A stretch of 11,166 nucleotides of DNA. Source: JABWAM01 sp964653025. GTDB taxonomy: Bacteria > Verrucomicrobiota > Verrucomicrobiia > JABWAM01. A model generated the notes under the pieces. That model made no database searches and was not told where the DNA came from. It was given only the letters and a program-made list of their open reading frames with translations. Below, piece by piece: positions 1 through 7,033 of the stretch. The stretch covers positions 1 to 11,166 of the forward strand of contig CAZZBZ010000086.1 of assembly GCA_964653025.1 (NCBI GenBank), written 5' to 3'. The first letter of the stretch is position 1, and each line of letters opens with the position of its first letter. A program made the translations under genes and the position numbers.

Positions 1-40
1 ATTTTGAGTCCAGCGCGTCTGCCAGTTCCGCCACCCGGGC
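1..40 (-). tRNA. tRNA-Leu (CAA anticodon), 5' half only
   Basis: Read on the minus strand, the gene begins GCCCGGG (acceptor 5' strand, 34-40), followed by TG and a D-arm with GCG/CGC stem and a long D-loop containing AACTGGCAGA. Then comes the anticodon 5' stem CTGGA and the loop CTCAAAA, with anticodon CAA; the window ends on the first base of the 3' anticodon stem. The GCCnGGGTGGCGGAA opening and long D-loop are typical of class II bacterial tRNA-Leu. The variable arm, T-arm and 3' end lie outside the window, so the fold cannot be fully checked. It lies on the same strand as phoU, about 175 bp downstream of it. Confidence 0.88.
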
Positions 41-48
41 TTCCCGAC

Positions 49-68
49 TTTTCAGGTATAACTGAAAA
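49..68. repeat. 7-bp inverted repeat around the tRNA -10 element
   Basis: TTTTCAG (49-55) and CTGAAAA (62-68) are perfect inverted copies separated by 6 bases. The repeat encloses the TATACC -10 hexamer of the proposed tRNA promoter. It could be a protein-binding palindrome or chance in AT-rich promoter DNA. No poly-U tract follows on either strand, so it is not a convincing terminator. Confidence 0.45.
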
Positions 69-82
69 TGCATTGATTGCAA
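55..82 (-). promoter_or_regulatory. Likely sigma70-type promoter of the tRNA-Leu gene
   Basis: On the minus strand there is a TTGCAA -35-like hexamer (77-82), a 16-bp spacer and a TATACC -10-like hexamer (55-60). Each matches consensus at 4 of 6 positions. A start site about 7 nt beyond the -10 would fall near 48, leaving a leader of about 8 nt before the mature tRNA 5' end at 40, which is normal for a tRNA transcript trimmed by RNase P. This stretch is also visibly more AT-rich than the rest of the window. The call is inferred from motif match and spacing. Confidence 0.5.
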
Positions 83-215
83 ACCTGACCGTGCGCTGCG
101 TTGACGGCGCACAACGAAATGCGCCAGACAAGATCCCCCGTCCCATGATCATCAAGGAACGGCTGAACGGTCTAGGGCTCCACGATCTCCGTCTCTACTT
201 CTGTTCGATGCGCGT
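83..215. other. Intergenic stretch between phoU and the tRNA-Leu promoter
   Basis: No gene is supported here. The one structure seen is a 6-bp inverted repeat, GGCGCA (106-111) and TGCGCC (120-125), with an 8-base loop. No run of T follows it in either direction, so it is a poor intrinsic terminator. Whether the phoU transcript stops before the tRNA, by a factor-dependent mechanism, cannot be told from the sequence. Confidence 0.4.
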
Positions 216-911
216 TCAAGCTTGGGTAGCGGTGCCCGCGGCTTCGTTCTTTTGTTGCTGGGCGGCGTGGCGAATGTCCTTGCCCTCGTAGAGAAAGACG
301 ACGTCCTCGGCGATGTTCGTCGCATGGTCGGCGACCCGTTCGAGAAATTTCGAGACGAACATGAGGCGAATGGCGCGCGTGATCGTGCCGGGGTCCTCGA
401 GCATGAAGGAGGTCAACTCGCGGTAGAGTTGCTTGTTGATCCGGTCTACCTCCTGGTCGCGAGGAACCACGGAACGGGCGAGCACGGGGTCTTTTCGCAC
501 AAGGGCGTCGAGGGAATCGTGGATCATCCCCATGGCGAGCGAGGCCATGCGCGGGATGTCGATGTAGGGTTTCAAGAGCGGCTCCTTGTTGAGCTCGCGC
601 GCGAGACGCGCGATGTTCACCGCTTGGTCGCCGATGCGCTCGAGGTCGGTGGAAGCCTTCATCGCCACGGTGATGCGGCGGAGATCGGTCGCCACCGGGG
701 CGCGCCGCGCGAGGAGTTTCAGGCACATATCGTCGATCTGGATTTCCAGCTCGTCCAACTGGTCATCTTCACTCTCGACGGTGTCGCAGAGGGAGGAGTC
801 GCGCTCGGTGAGCGCGCGCATCGCACGGGAAAGATTGGCTTCCACCAACCCCGCCATCATGAGGAGTTGGTCTTTGATCTGATTCAGTTCCTGGTCGAGA
901 TGGAGTTCCAT
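216..911 (-). CDS. phoU: PhoU, phosphate signalling regulator
   Basis: Cytoplasmic all-helical protein that links the Pst transporter to the PhoR kinase: when phosphate is plentiful it helps keep PhoR in its PhoB-dephosphorylating state. It also restrains Pst activity. The 231-aa product has the usual family length (E. coli about 240). The two repeated three-helix units each carry the PhoU metal-site signature: DLERIGDQAVNIA at residues 89-101 and FLERVADHATNIAEDV at 189-204. The opening MELHLDQELNQIKDQLLMMAGLVE matches the family N terminus in spaced acidic and hydrophobic residues, which fixes the ATG at 911. The frame stays open upstream to 1175, but that stretch is antisense to the pstB 3' end and unlike PhoU. 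No clear Shine-Dalgarno sequence precedes the start. It is the last gene of the pst cluster, 91 bp after pstB. The C-terminal tail (about residues 212-231), rich in Gln and Ala, is probably disordered. Confidence 0.95.
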   Translation of the reverse strand: MELHLDQELNQIKDQLLMMAGLVEANLSRAMRALTERDSSLCDTVESEDDQLDELEIQIDDMCLKLLARRAPVATDLRRITVAMKASTDLERIGDQAVNIARLARELNKEPLLKPYIDIPRMASLAMGMIHDSLDALVRKDPVLARSVVPRDQEVDRINKQLYRELTSFMLEDPGTITRAIRLMFVSKFLERVADHATNIAEDVVFLYEGKDIRHAAQQQKNEAAGTATQA

Positions 912-948
912 GAGGAAGGGGCGAGTTTGGATGGTTGGGTGCGAAACG

Positions 949-1001
949 AAAAATCGAAGGCAAGGGGCTGGCGCAATGGGTTCAGGAAGTCGCTGCCCCT
1001 T
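949..1001 (-). other. Weak hairpin plus T-run between pstB and phoU
   Basis: In the pstB-phoU gap, AAGGGGC and GCCCCTT (995-1001 and 962-968) can pair as 7 bp, extended by a GCG/CGC pairing (991-993 and 971-973) after a small internal loop. Five T residues on the minus strand (949-953) follow about 8 nt later. The distance is too long for a standard intrinsic terminator, so this may be a weak attenuator, an mRNA processing site, or chance. Confidence 0.25.
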
Positions 1002-1002
1002 C

Positions 1003-1848
1003 CTATCCGAAGCGACCGGTGACGTAGTCCTCGGTCTGTTTTTCCCTGGGATTGGTAAAGATCTTTTCTGTGGCATCCACCTCGATGAGCTTGCCAAGGT
1101 AAAAAAACGCGGTGCGGTCCGAGACCCGTCCCGCCTGCTGCATGTTGTGCGTAACGATAATGATCGTGTAGTCACGCTTCAACTCCTGGATCAGCTCCTC
1201 GATCTTCATCGTGGCGATCGGGTCAAGGGCCGAGCAGGGCTCGTCCATGAGGATGATCTCGGGCTGGAGGGCGATCGCCCGTGCGATGCAAAGGCGCTGC
1301 TGCTGGCCACCCGAGAGACCGAGACCGTTGTCCTGGAGGCGGTCCTTCACCTCGTCCCAGATTGCGGCACGGCGAAGGGCCCGCTCGCATCCCTCCTCGA
1401 GCGTGGTGCGATCGCGCACACCGGAGATTCTGAGGCCATACACAACGTTCTCGAAGATGGACTTCGGGAAAGGGTTGGACTTCTGGAAAACCATCCCCAC
1501 CTTCTTTCGGAGGGAGATCACGTCCACACCGGGATCGTAGATATCCTCGCGATCGATCTCGATGCGCCCGCGAATGGTCACCGAGTCCACGAGATCATTC
1601 ATGCGGTTGTAGCAACGGATGAGGGTGGACTTGCCGCAGCCCGAGGGGCCGATGAAGGCAATCACCTGCTTGCGGGGAATGTCGAGGTTGACGTCGAAGA
1701 GGGCCTGCTTGGAACCGTAGAAAAGACTCAACCCGCGCGTGGTGATGTGCGCGTCGATCGGGGCCGCGGTCGAGACGGCGGGGCCGACACATAGGGAGGG
1801 AGTTTCAGGAGCTTGGGGCCAGGCAGGGAGGGTCATGGTTGGGATCAT
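1003..1848 (-). CDS. pstB: PstB, phosphate ABC transporter ATPase
   Basis: Cytoplasmic ATPase that powers phosphate import through PstC-PstA and takes part in PhoU-PhoR signalling. With the ATG at 1848 the product is 281 aa. It shows Walker A GPSGCGKST (67-75), Q-loop Gln122 in VFQKSNPFP, signature LSGGQQQR (178-185), Walker B IILMDEPCSALDP (198-210) and H-loop His234 in VTHNMQQA. The FQKxNPFPKSIFENV, DEPCSALDPIAT and VTHNMQQAxRVSD stretches are specific to PstB among ABC ATPases. Start choice is uncertain. A TTG at 1875 overlaps the pstA stop (TTGA) and gives 290 aa, while ATGs at 1848 and 1836 give 281 and 277. None has a good ribosome binding site. All leave a 30-40 aa Pro/Ala-rich N-terminal extension before the ABC core, longer than in E. 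coli PstB (257 aa). Confidence 0.96.
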   Translation of the reverse strand: MIPTMTLPAWPQAPETPSLCVGPAVSTAAPIDAHITTRGLSLFYGSKQALFDVNLDIPRKQVIAFIGPSGCGKSTLIRCYNRMNDLVDSVTIRGRIEIDREDIYDPGVDVISLRKKVGMVFQKSNPFPKSIFENVVYGLRISGVRDRTTLEEGCERALRRAAIWDEVKDRLQDNGLGLSGGQQQRLCIARAIALQPEIILMDEPCSALDPIATMKIEELIQELKRDYTIIIVTHNMQQAGRVSDRTAFFYLGKLIEVDATEKIFTNPREKQTEDYVTGRFG

Positions 1849-1871
1849 GTTAAGACGGAAAAGGAAGGTAC

Positions 1872-3491
1872 TCAATTGAAGGCGCCGGTCGCGTAGCGAC
1901 GCCGCATGAGGTCGCGGAGAAGGATCGCCCCGAGGTTGAGGGCGATCACGAGCAGGATGAGGAGCAGCGCCGTGGTGAAGACCATCGGACGGGAGGCTTC
2001 CACGTTCGGCGACTGGAATCCGACATCGTAGATGTGGAAACCGAGATGCATGAACTTCCGCTCGAGGTGGAGAAACGGCGAGATGCCGTCCACGGGAAGC
2101 GATGGGGCGAGTTTGACCACGCCGGTGATCATCAGGGGAGCCACCTCCCCCGCCCCGCGGGCCATGGCGAGGATCACGCCCGTGAGGATGCCGGGGAGGG
2201 ATGCGGGCAGGAGAATTCTTATCAGGGTCTGGAACTTCGAAGCGCCAAGGGCGAGCGAACCCTCGCGCATCCCGCGCGGGACGGCGCTGATGGACTCCTC
2301 GGTGGCCATGACCACGACGGGCACGGTGAGAAGCGCGAGGGTGAGCGATGCCCAGAGGATGCCGCCCGTGCCCCAGGTCGGCGTGGGAAGGACCTCGGGA
2401 TAGAAGAGGCGATCAATGCTTCCACCGAGGAAATAGACAAAGAACCCGAGACCGAAGACGCCGTAGACGATCGAAGGGACGCCGGCGAGGTTGTTCAAGG
2501 CGATGCGAACCGCGCGGACAAACGGCCCTTGGGTGGCGTACTCGCAAAGATAGAAGGCGGTGAGCACGCCGAATGGCACCACCGCGAGGCTCATCAGGAT
2601 CACCATCATCGCAGTGCCAAAAAGCGCGGGGAAGATGCCGCCCTCGGTGTTCGCCTCACGCGGGTTGTCGGCAAGGAAGGTCCAAAGGCCCTTGAGATAA
2701 TGACCGGCCTTGCCGACCACGCCCATGCGGTTGGGCTGCCATCCCTCGATCACGCCGAGGAGACCGAGCGTCTTCGCCGTCCCCTGGATGTCGGCAAGGG
2801 TCACCGTATGGCGCGCGCCCTCCTCGCGGAGTTTCGTGACGCGGGCAACCAGCGTCTCGTACTCGCGCTGGAGTGAGGCGGTGCGCTCCCCGAGATCGCG
2901 GAGGCGGCGCCCGCGGGCAGGCCCCGTTTCCCGTTCGGCCCGCAGGGTATCGAGGCGCGCCTTTTCGAGAAGCGCGTTCACGCGGCCAATCTGGACCCTC
3001 TCGACCCGGTAGATTTCACGCCAGATTTTCTGGGTTCGACGGATAGCGGAGGGCAGGGCGGCCGATGCGCCCCCCCCCTCCAGTCGCCGATCCCCCTCCT
3101 GCAGGGCCCGCACAAATCCGATGAAGGGACCGTACTCGTGCCGATCGAGAACCCACACCTCGGATGGCTTCTCCTGCGCCACGATGTCCTGGTCGTTGAT
3201 CCAGACAAAGTCCTGGGAGTAGAAGTCGCGATTGGCCACCATCACCATGCGACGGTGCGGATTCCGGGTCAGCCCCTGGTCGCGGGCGAGGCCGGGGGGA
3301 ACGGTCTCGGCCTGGCGGAAAATGGCGAGGTGCTTCGCGCCATCCTTCATCGTGGTAAGGGTCACCTCGCGTGGCCAGAAGAAGGCGAGGCCGTTGACAA
3401 GGATGATCCCCACCACGGTGATAATCATGAAGAGGCAGACCGCGAGCGAGCCCCCGGTCAGCCAGACCATGGGGTCGCCACGCTTCCACAT
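1872..3491 (-). CDS. pstA: PstA, phosphate ABC permease (long form with periplasmic coiled-coil insert)
   Basis: Inner-membrane permease that pairs with PstC to form the phosphate channel. With the ATG at 3491 it has 539 aa. TM1 is at about residues 12-36. A soluble periplasmic insert follows (about 40-285), with a charged, probably coiled-coil segment at about 150-225. The conserved permease core (about 288-530) comes last, with the EAA coupling loop EESISAVPRGMREGSLALGAS at 398-418 and the downstream LLPASLPGI, where PstB docks. E. coli PstA has 296 aa; the long form resembles that of Pseudomonas and relatives. The ATG at 3491 is preferred because GGAAGAG lies 7 nt upstream. A GTG at 3557, 9 bp after pstC, would add 22 residues and cannot be excluded: the WKRGDPMVWLTGG region aligns by memory with long-form PstA proteins that have a few residues before it. 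The 3' end overlaps a possible TTG start of pstB. Confidence 0.95.
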   Translation of the reverse strand: MWKRGDPMVWLTGGSLAVCLFMIITVVGIILVNGLAFFWPREVTLTTMKDGAKHLAIFRQAETVPPGLARDQGLTRNPHRRMVMVANRDFYSQDFVWINDQDIVAQEKPSEVWVLDRHEYGPFIGFVRALQEGDRRLEGGGASAALPSAIRRTQKIWREIYRVERVQIGRVNALLEKARLDTLRAERETGPARGRRLRDLGERTASLQREYETLVARVTKLREEGARHTVTLADIQGTAKTLGLLGVIEGWQPNRMGVVGKAGHYLKGLWTFLADNPREANTEGGIFPALFGTAMMVILMSLAVVPFGVLTAFYLCEYATQGPFVRAVRIALNNLAGVPSIVYGVFGLGFFVYFLGGSIDRLFYPEVLPTPTWGTGGILWASLTLALLTVPVVVMATEESISAVPRGMREGSLALGASKFQTLIRILLPASLPGILTGVILAMARGAGEVAPLMITGVVKLAPSLPVDGISPFLHLERKFMHLGFHIYDVGFQSPNVEASRPMVFTTALLLILLVIALNLGAILLRDLMRRRYATGAFN

Positions 3492-3498
3492 GGATTCA

Positions 3499-3505
3499 CT
3501 CTTCC
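3499..3505 (-). promoter_or_regulatory. Ribosome binding site favouring the internal pstA start
   Basis: GGAAGAG on the minus strand sits 7 nt before the ATG at 3491. Few other genes of this window have such a motif, and none is visible before the alternative GTG at 3557. The codons between 3557 and 3491 also look less GC-biased in the third position than the body of the gene. Both points favour the shorter PstA. Confidence 0.5.
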
Positions 3506-3566
3506 GAACCGAGGTGGCCGGGGATCGTGGAATGGAGCTGAAAGGGTTGTTTTGCACGGGGAACGG

Positions 3567-5852
3567 TCACATCGCGCGATACTTCTCACGGAGACGCATG
3601 CGGACGATCTCAGCCGCGGTGTTGACGGCGAAGGTGAGCACGAAAAGAAGCACGGCCCCGAGGAAGAGGATGCGGTAGAGGGAGCCTCCGAACGGCGCCT
3701 CGGGAATCTCGACCGCAATGTTCGCGGAAAGGGTACGCATCCCGTTGAAGGGGCTAAACGACATCACCGGGGTATTTCCCGTGGCCATGAGGACGATCAT
3801 CGTTTCACCCACCGCGCGGCCGAACCCGAGCATCACCGCCGAAAAAATACCGGGACTTGCGGTCGGAAGAATCACCCGGACTGCGGACTGCCACGGCGTT
3901 GCTCCGAGCGCGAGCGATCCGGAAACGTAGTGCCTCGGGACGTTCGACATCGCGTCCTCGGAGATCGAGAAGATGATCGGAATCACGGCAAAACCCATCG
4001 CGAGGCCGATGACAAGACTGTTCCGCTGCTCCACCTTCTGACCGAACGTGTCGAAGATCCACTGCTGGACATTGCCATGGAACAGCGACATCTCAATCGG
4101 GGTCGCCACCAGATGGGAGAGCAGGAGCGAGAGGACGACGACCCCCAGCATGATCCCGAGTTCGACCTCTTGCGGAATGCGGTGGCGGACACGCAACGGC
4201 AGGCGGTAGTAGAGGGAGGCCGCCGCGAGAATGAGAACCAGAAACATCGGGAAGACGATCGCATACTCGATGAGGTGTTTTTCGAGAAACGGGGCGATCC
4301 ACAGACCCGCGAGAAACCCAATCACCACGCTCGGGAGGGCCGCCATGATTTCGATGCCCGGCTTGACCACCGAGCGGATGCGAGGGCTCATGAGTTGCGA
4401 GGTGTAGAGCGCGGCAAGGACCGCGATGGGAATCGCGAAGATGAGACCGAAGAAGGCACCCTTGATCGTGCCGAGCACAAGGGGCACAAGGCTGTACTTG
4501 GCCTCGAAGTTGTCGGAACCGCTTGAGGACTGCCAGATATACCCGGGCTGGTCATAGCCCTCGTACCAGACCTTCCCGAACAGTGCGCCAAAAGTGATGT
4601 CGGGATGTGGGTTCTGAAGCCCCCATTGGCGGATCATCCCATCCCCCCGAAGAATGCTGATGCCGGTGAGTTGAGCGTTGGGAGCCACGCCCGCAACCGC
4701 CCCTCCCAAATCAAAGGTGTATAGATTTCGAGCCGACGGGTTGAAGTGCATGCGCACGATTCCCCGCGTGTCGACCGTCCAAAAACCACGGTTGACACCC
4801 GAGGGAACGATGAGGTCCACGGAAGCAGCATGCGGCTCGAATGCACGGAAGCGCTTGAGCTCGAAATCGGTGTCGTCAGGACTTCGGCGGACGGCGCTCC
4901 ATGCCTCCACGGCGCCATCGGACCAGCCCAGGATCCAAGTCGAGTTTCCGAGAAGCAAGCCGAGGTGCGTCACGTGGGCGCCCGGGCGGGCGCCCTCGAT
5001 GATCTGGATGGGCTGGGCGGCGGACCCCCAGAGGTTCCATCGGTAAAGCCGCCCCCCATCGAAGGCGACCACAAGAAAACGTACGTCCATGTCCACGCCA
5101 AAATCGGTCAGCCTTCCCGCCTCGGGAAGCGGGACCTCCTGCAACTCGGCGGATTCTCCAGGAGCCGTCCACTTACCGACGAGAAGGCGCCCCTGTGCGG
5201 TGAGGAACGCCAGGCCGAGGGAATCGTCCACGGGATTGAATGCCCCGCGAATCCCACGGGGAACCCCCTTCAGCGGCACTCCCCCGACCGCGGGGGCCAG
5301 GGGTTGGAGCGCGGAGACTTTCAGGGAGGGTGTGAGAACCTTGGCACCATCTTTCTCGTAACTGATGGCGAATCGAACCACCGCCACGGCAAAGCGACCC
5401 TCGGCGTTCGCCACCACCAGGCGATCACCGATCGGGGAGGCCCACGCCGCGGACGGGGGAATCTTCTCAAAACCCGTGAGCGGCAATGCGTGGCGAACCG
5501 TGCCATCTGTATTTGAGAGGAACCAAACCTTTCCATCGCTCCCCACCCCGTAGCTGTAACTGTGGAACTCGTCGGTGTTCCACGTCAGGAGACGCGCGCC
5601 CCCCCCAAGCACGGGGAGGTGGAGATCGGGATGCGCCGAGGACTTCGGTGCACGGAAGAGGGGCACGGCCTCGCGACCGATGAAGACCAGGATCAGCGCG
5701 ACCGCAAGGATGACGAACACCCCGAAGCCCGTGATCCCAAAGCGTGCCGCACGATCGGCCCAGACCACGTGGGCCGCGGGCCGAAAATCCTTGAGAAGCC
5801 GCGCCCGGGTCGGAGCGGAACTCGACGGGTCCTGAAAAGGCGTCTCGTTCAT
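3567..5852 (-). CDS. pstC: PstC, phosphate ABC permease (long form with beta-propeller-like periplasmic domain)
   Basis: Inner-membrane permease, partner of PstA; 761 aa against 319 in E. coli. Residues 1-35 are cytoplasmic and TM1 is at about 38-59. Then comes a soluble insert of about 390 residues (about 65-450), rich in beta strands. It contains repeated D-G-turn-aromatic units resembling WD40/propeller blades: SDGKVWF (105-111), DGGRLYRWN (265-273), SDGAVEAW (311-318), DTRGIVRMHF (361-370) and GDGMIRQW (403-410). The permease core (about 452-755) has the EAA loop SEDAMSNVPRHYVSGSLALG (631-650) followed by ILPTASPGIF and GRAVGETM, typical of PstC. The ATG at 5852 begins MNETPFQDP; the frame is open to 5951, but that part overlaps the terminator hairpin, so the longer form is rejected. 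pstA follows 9-75 bp later depending on its start. Long PstC proteins are known in gammaproteobacteria; the insert has no assigned role that I can name. Confidence 0.95.
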   Translation of the reverse strand: MNETPFQDPSSSAPTRARLLKDFRPAAHVVWADRAARFGITGFGVFVILAVALILVFIGREAVPLFRAPKSSAHPDLHLPVLGGGARLLTWNTDEFHSYSYGVGSDGKVWFLSNTDGTVRHALPLTGFEKIPPSAAWASPIGDRLVVANAEGRFAVAVVRFAISYEKDGAKVLTPSLKVSALQPLAPAVGGVPLKGVPRGIRGAFNPVDDSLGLAFLTAQGRLLVGKWTAPGESAELQEVPLPEAGRLTDFGVDMDVRFLVVAFDGGRLYRWNLWGSAAQPIQIIEGARPGAHVTHLGLLLGNSTWILGWSDGAVEAWSAVRRSPDDTDFELKRFRAFEPHAASVDLIVPSGVNRGFWTVDTRGIVRMHFNPSARNLYTFDLGGAVAGVAPNAQLTGISILRGDGMIRQWGLQNPHPDITFGALFGKVWYEGYDQPGYIWQSSSGSDNFEAKYSLVPLVLGTIKGAFFGLIFAIPIAVLAALYTSQLMSPRIRSVVKPGIEIMAALPSVVIGFLAGLWIAPFLEKHLIEYAIVFPMFLVLILAAASLYYRLPLRVRHRIPQEVELGIMLGVVVLSLLLSHLVATPIEMSLFHGNVQQWIFDTFGQKVEQRNSLVIGLAMGFAVIPIIFSISEDAMSNVPRHYVSGSLALGATPWQSAVRVILPTASPGIFSAVMLGFGRAVGETMIVLMATGNTPVMSFSPFNGMRTLSANIAVEIPEAPFGGSLYRILFLGAVLLFVLTFAVNTAAEIVRMRLREKYRAM

Positions 5853-5894
5853 CAGAAATTCCGGCCGCAGTCTACCACCCAGCGAAACCTCCGC

Positions 5895-5937
5895 TAAAAA
5901 TAGAGCCGGGAACCTGGATTGGACAGGTTCCCGGCTC
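5895..5937 (-). terminator. Intrinsic terminator/attenuator between pstS and pstC
   Basis: The arms at 5903-5916 and 5924-5937 form a perfect 14-bp GC-rich stem (GAGCCGGGAACCTG with its complement) around a 7-base loop. On the minus strand the 3' arm is followed at once by TATTTTTAG, which supplies the U-tract. It begins 33 bp after the pstS stop and ends about 42 bp before the pstC ATG, with no obvious promoter in between. The likely role is partial termination, so that PstS is made in excess and pstCAB-phoU is expressed by read-through. Confidence 0.88.
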
Positions 5938-5970
5938 GGGAGAGAAACCAAATGTTCGGCTCGGAGTCGA

Positions 5971-6933
5971 TCAGTTCAGCGCGTCGCGGAAGTCGCGAAC
6001 GTAGGCTTCCGTGAGCGGGAAGTATCCATCCTTTTCCACGATCTTCTGCCCTTCCTTCGAGAGGACAAACAGGAAGAACTCGCGGGTCAGGGGGGACAAC
6101 CCTCCGCTCTTTGGCTTGTTGGTGTAGACGTAGAGGTAGCGCGAGACCGGGTACTTGAAGGACACCGCGTTCGCGTAGCTGGCCTCGATGGGACCGGCCT
6201 TGTCCACGAGCGGCACGGCACGGACGCCGGGGGTCTTGTACCCGATGCCGCTGTAGCCGATGCCCCCGAGTTCCTTCTCCACGCCCTGTACTACCGAGGC
6301 GGAGCCGGGCTGCTCCTTCACGTCGCCGGCATAGTCGCCGTTCATGAGCACGTGCTCCTTGAAGAAGCCGTAGGTGCCCGAGGCGGAGTTACGGCCGTAC
6401 TTGGAGACGGGCTTGGAGGCCCAGTCGCCCGTCAGGCCGAGGTCGCCCCAGGTTACCACCGTCTTACCGCCGCGCTTGCGCGTGGCGGAGAAGATCGCAT
6501 CCACCTGGGCGAGCGTGAGCGACTTGATCGGGTTGTCCTTGCTGACGTATACCGCGAGGGCGTCGATCGCTACGGGGACCTCGAGGGGGAACGCGTTGAA
6601 CTTCTGGAAGAACTTTGTGCGTTCCTCGCTCTTCATCTTGCGGCTCATGGGTCCGAGCTGGGCGGTGCCCTCGATCAGCGCGGGAGGCGCCGTGGAGGAG
6701 CCCTTGCCCTCGATCTGGATGTTCACGTTCGGGTAGGCCTTCTTGAACTCCTCTGCCCAGAAGGTCATGAGGTTGTTCAGGGTATCCGAACCGATGCTAT
6801 TGAGGTTGCCCGTGATGCCGCTCTTCTTCTCGTAGGAGGGCAGGTTCGGGTCCACGTGCGACGACTGTGCGAACGCGTTCGCGGCGACAAGCGCGGCGAA
6901 AGCGAAGGCAGCCAAGGTCTTGATGATTTTCAT
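5971..6933 (-). CDS. pstS: PstS, periplasmic phosphate-binding protein
   Basis: Captures inorganic phosphate in the periplasm and delivers it to PstC-PstA. The product has 320 aa. The ATG at 6933 gives a classical signal peptide: MKIIK, a hydrophobic core at about 6-18, and cleavage expected after ANAFA (22/23). There is no lipobox Cys, so it is a soluble periplasmic form. Ligand-binding signatures are GSDTL (48-52), GKGSSTAPPALIEGTAQLGPMS (77-97, given by its key Gly/Ser residues) and RNSASGTYGFF (181-191), followed by GGIGYSGIGY (223-232). This is the PBP-like PstS subtype with SRxNSASGTY rather than the E. coli form. The open frame continues upstream to 7026 but reads through the GC hairpin as a Pro run, so it is rejected. 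No Shine-Dalgarno sequence precedes the start; the leader is A/C-rich. No PhoB box is seen directly upstream, so expression probably comes from the porin promoter. Confidence 0.96.
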   Translation of the reverse strand: MKIIKTLAAFAFAALVAANAFAQSSHVDPNLPSYEKKSGITGNLNSIGSDTLNNLMTFWAEEFKKAYPNVNIQIEGKGSSTAPPALIEGTAQLGPMSRKMKSEERTKFFQKFNAFPLEVPVAIDALAVYVSKDNPIKSLTLAQVDAIFSATRKRGGKTVVTWGDLGLTGDWASKPVSKYGRNSASGTYGFFKEHVLMNGDYAGDVKEQPGSASVVQGVEKELGGIGYSGIGYKTPGVRAVPLVDKAGPIEASYANAVSFKYPVSRYLYVYTNKPKSGGLSPLTREFFLFVLSKEGQKIVEKDGYFPLTEAYVRDFRDALN

Positions 6934-6973
6934 GCGATGTTGTTTGGGTTGATGTTGAACTGGGTTCGGGGGT

Positions 6974-7014
6974 GGCGGGGGCGGGCGTCCGAACCTCGGG
7001 CCGCCCGCCCCGCC
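6974..7014 (-). other. GC-rich hairpin between porin and pstS
   Basis: GGCGGGGGCGGGCG (6974-6987) pairs with CGCCCGCCCCGCC (7002-7014) as about 13 bp with one bulged base. The loop contains a further CCGA/TCGG mini-stem (6989-6992 and 6996-6999). No U-tract follows on the minus strand (the next bases are C-rich), so it is not a standard terminator. It could stabilise the 3' end of the porin mRNA, mark a processing site separating porin from pstS messages, or cause pausing. Confidence 0.55.
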
Positions 7015-7033
7015 TTCTTCCCCCAAGGATGGG

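Noticed and set aside
912..1175. 88-residue N-terminal extension of PhoU
   Set aside because: It overlaps the 3' end of pstB out of frame and is unlike any PhoU N terminus; the ATG at 911 starts a normal-length PhoU.
910..1794. Plus-strand open frame of 294 codons opposite pstB
   Set aside because: Antisense of the ABC ATPase, which has every expected motif on the minus strand.
3138..4526. Plus-strand open frame of 462 codons opposite pstA/pstC
   Set aside because: The product is dominated by His, Arg, Asp and Glu in a pattern typical of the antisense of GC-rich coding DNA; it spans two well-supported minus-strand genes and shows no domain.
5853..5951. 33-residue N-terminal extension of PstC
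   Set aside because: It would place the start codon inside or before the terminator hairpin; the ATG at 5852 gives a natural N terminus.
5971..6933. PstS as a lipoprotein
   Set aside because: No Cys follows the hydrophobic signal; the region ends ANAFAQSS, a standard signal peptidase I site.
6934..7026. 31-residue extension of PstS
   Set aside because: It translates the GC hairpin into a Pro run and would bury the signal peptide.
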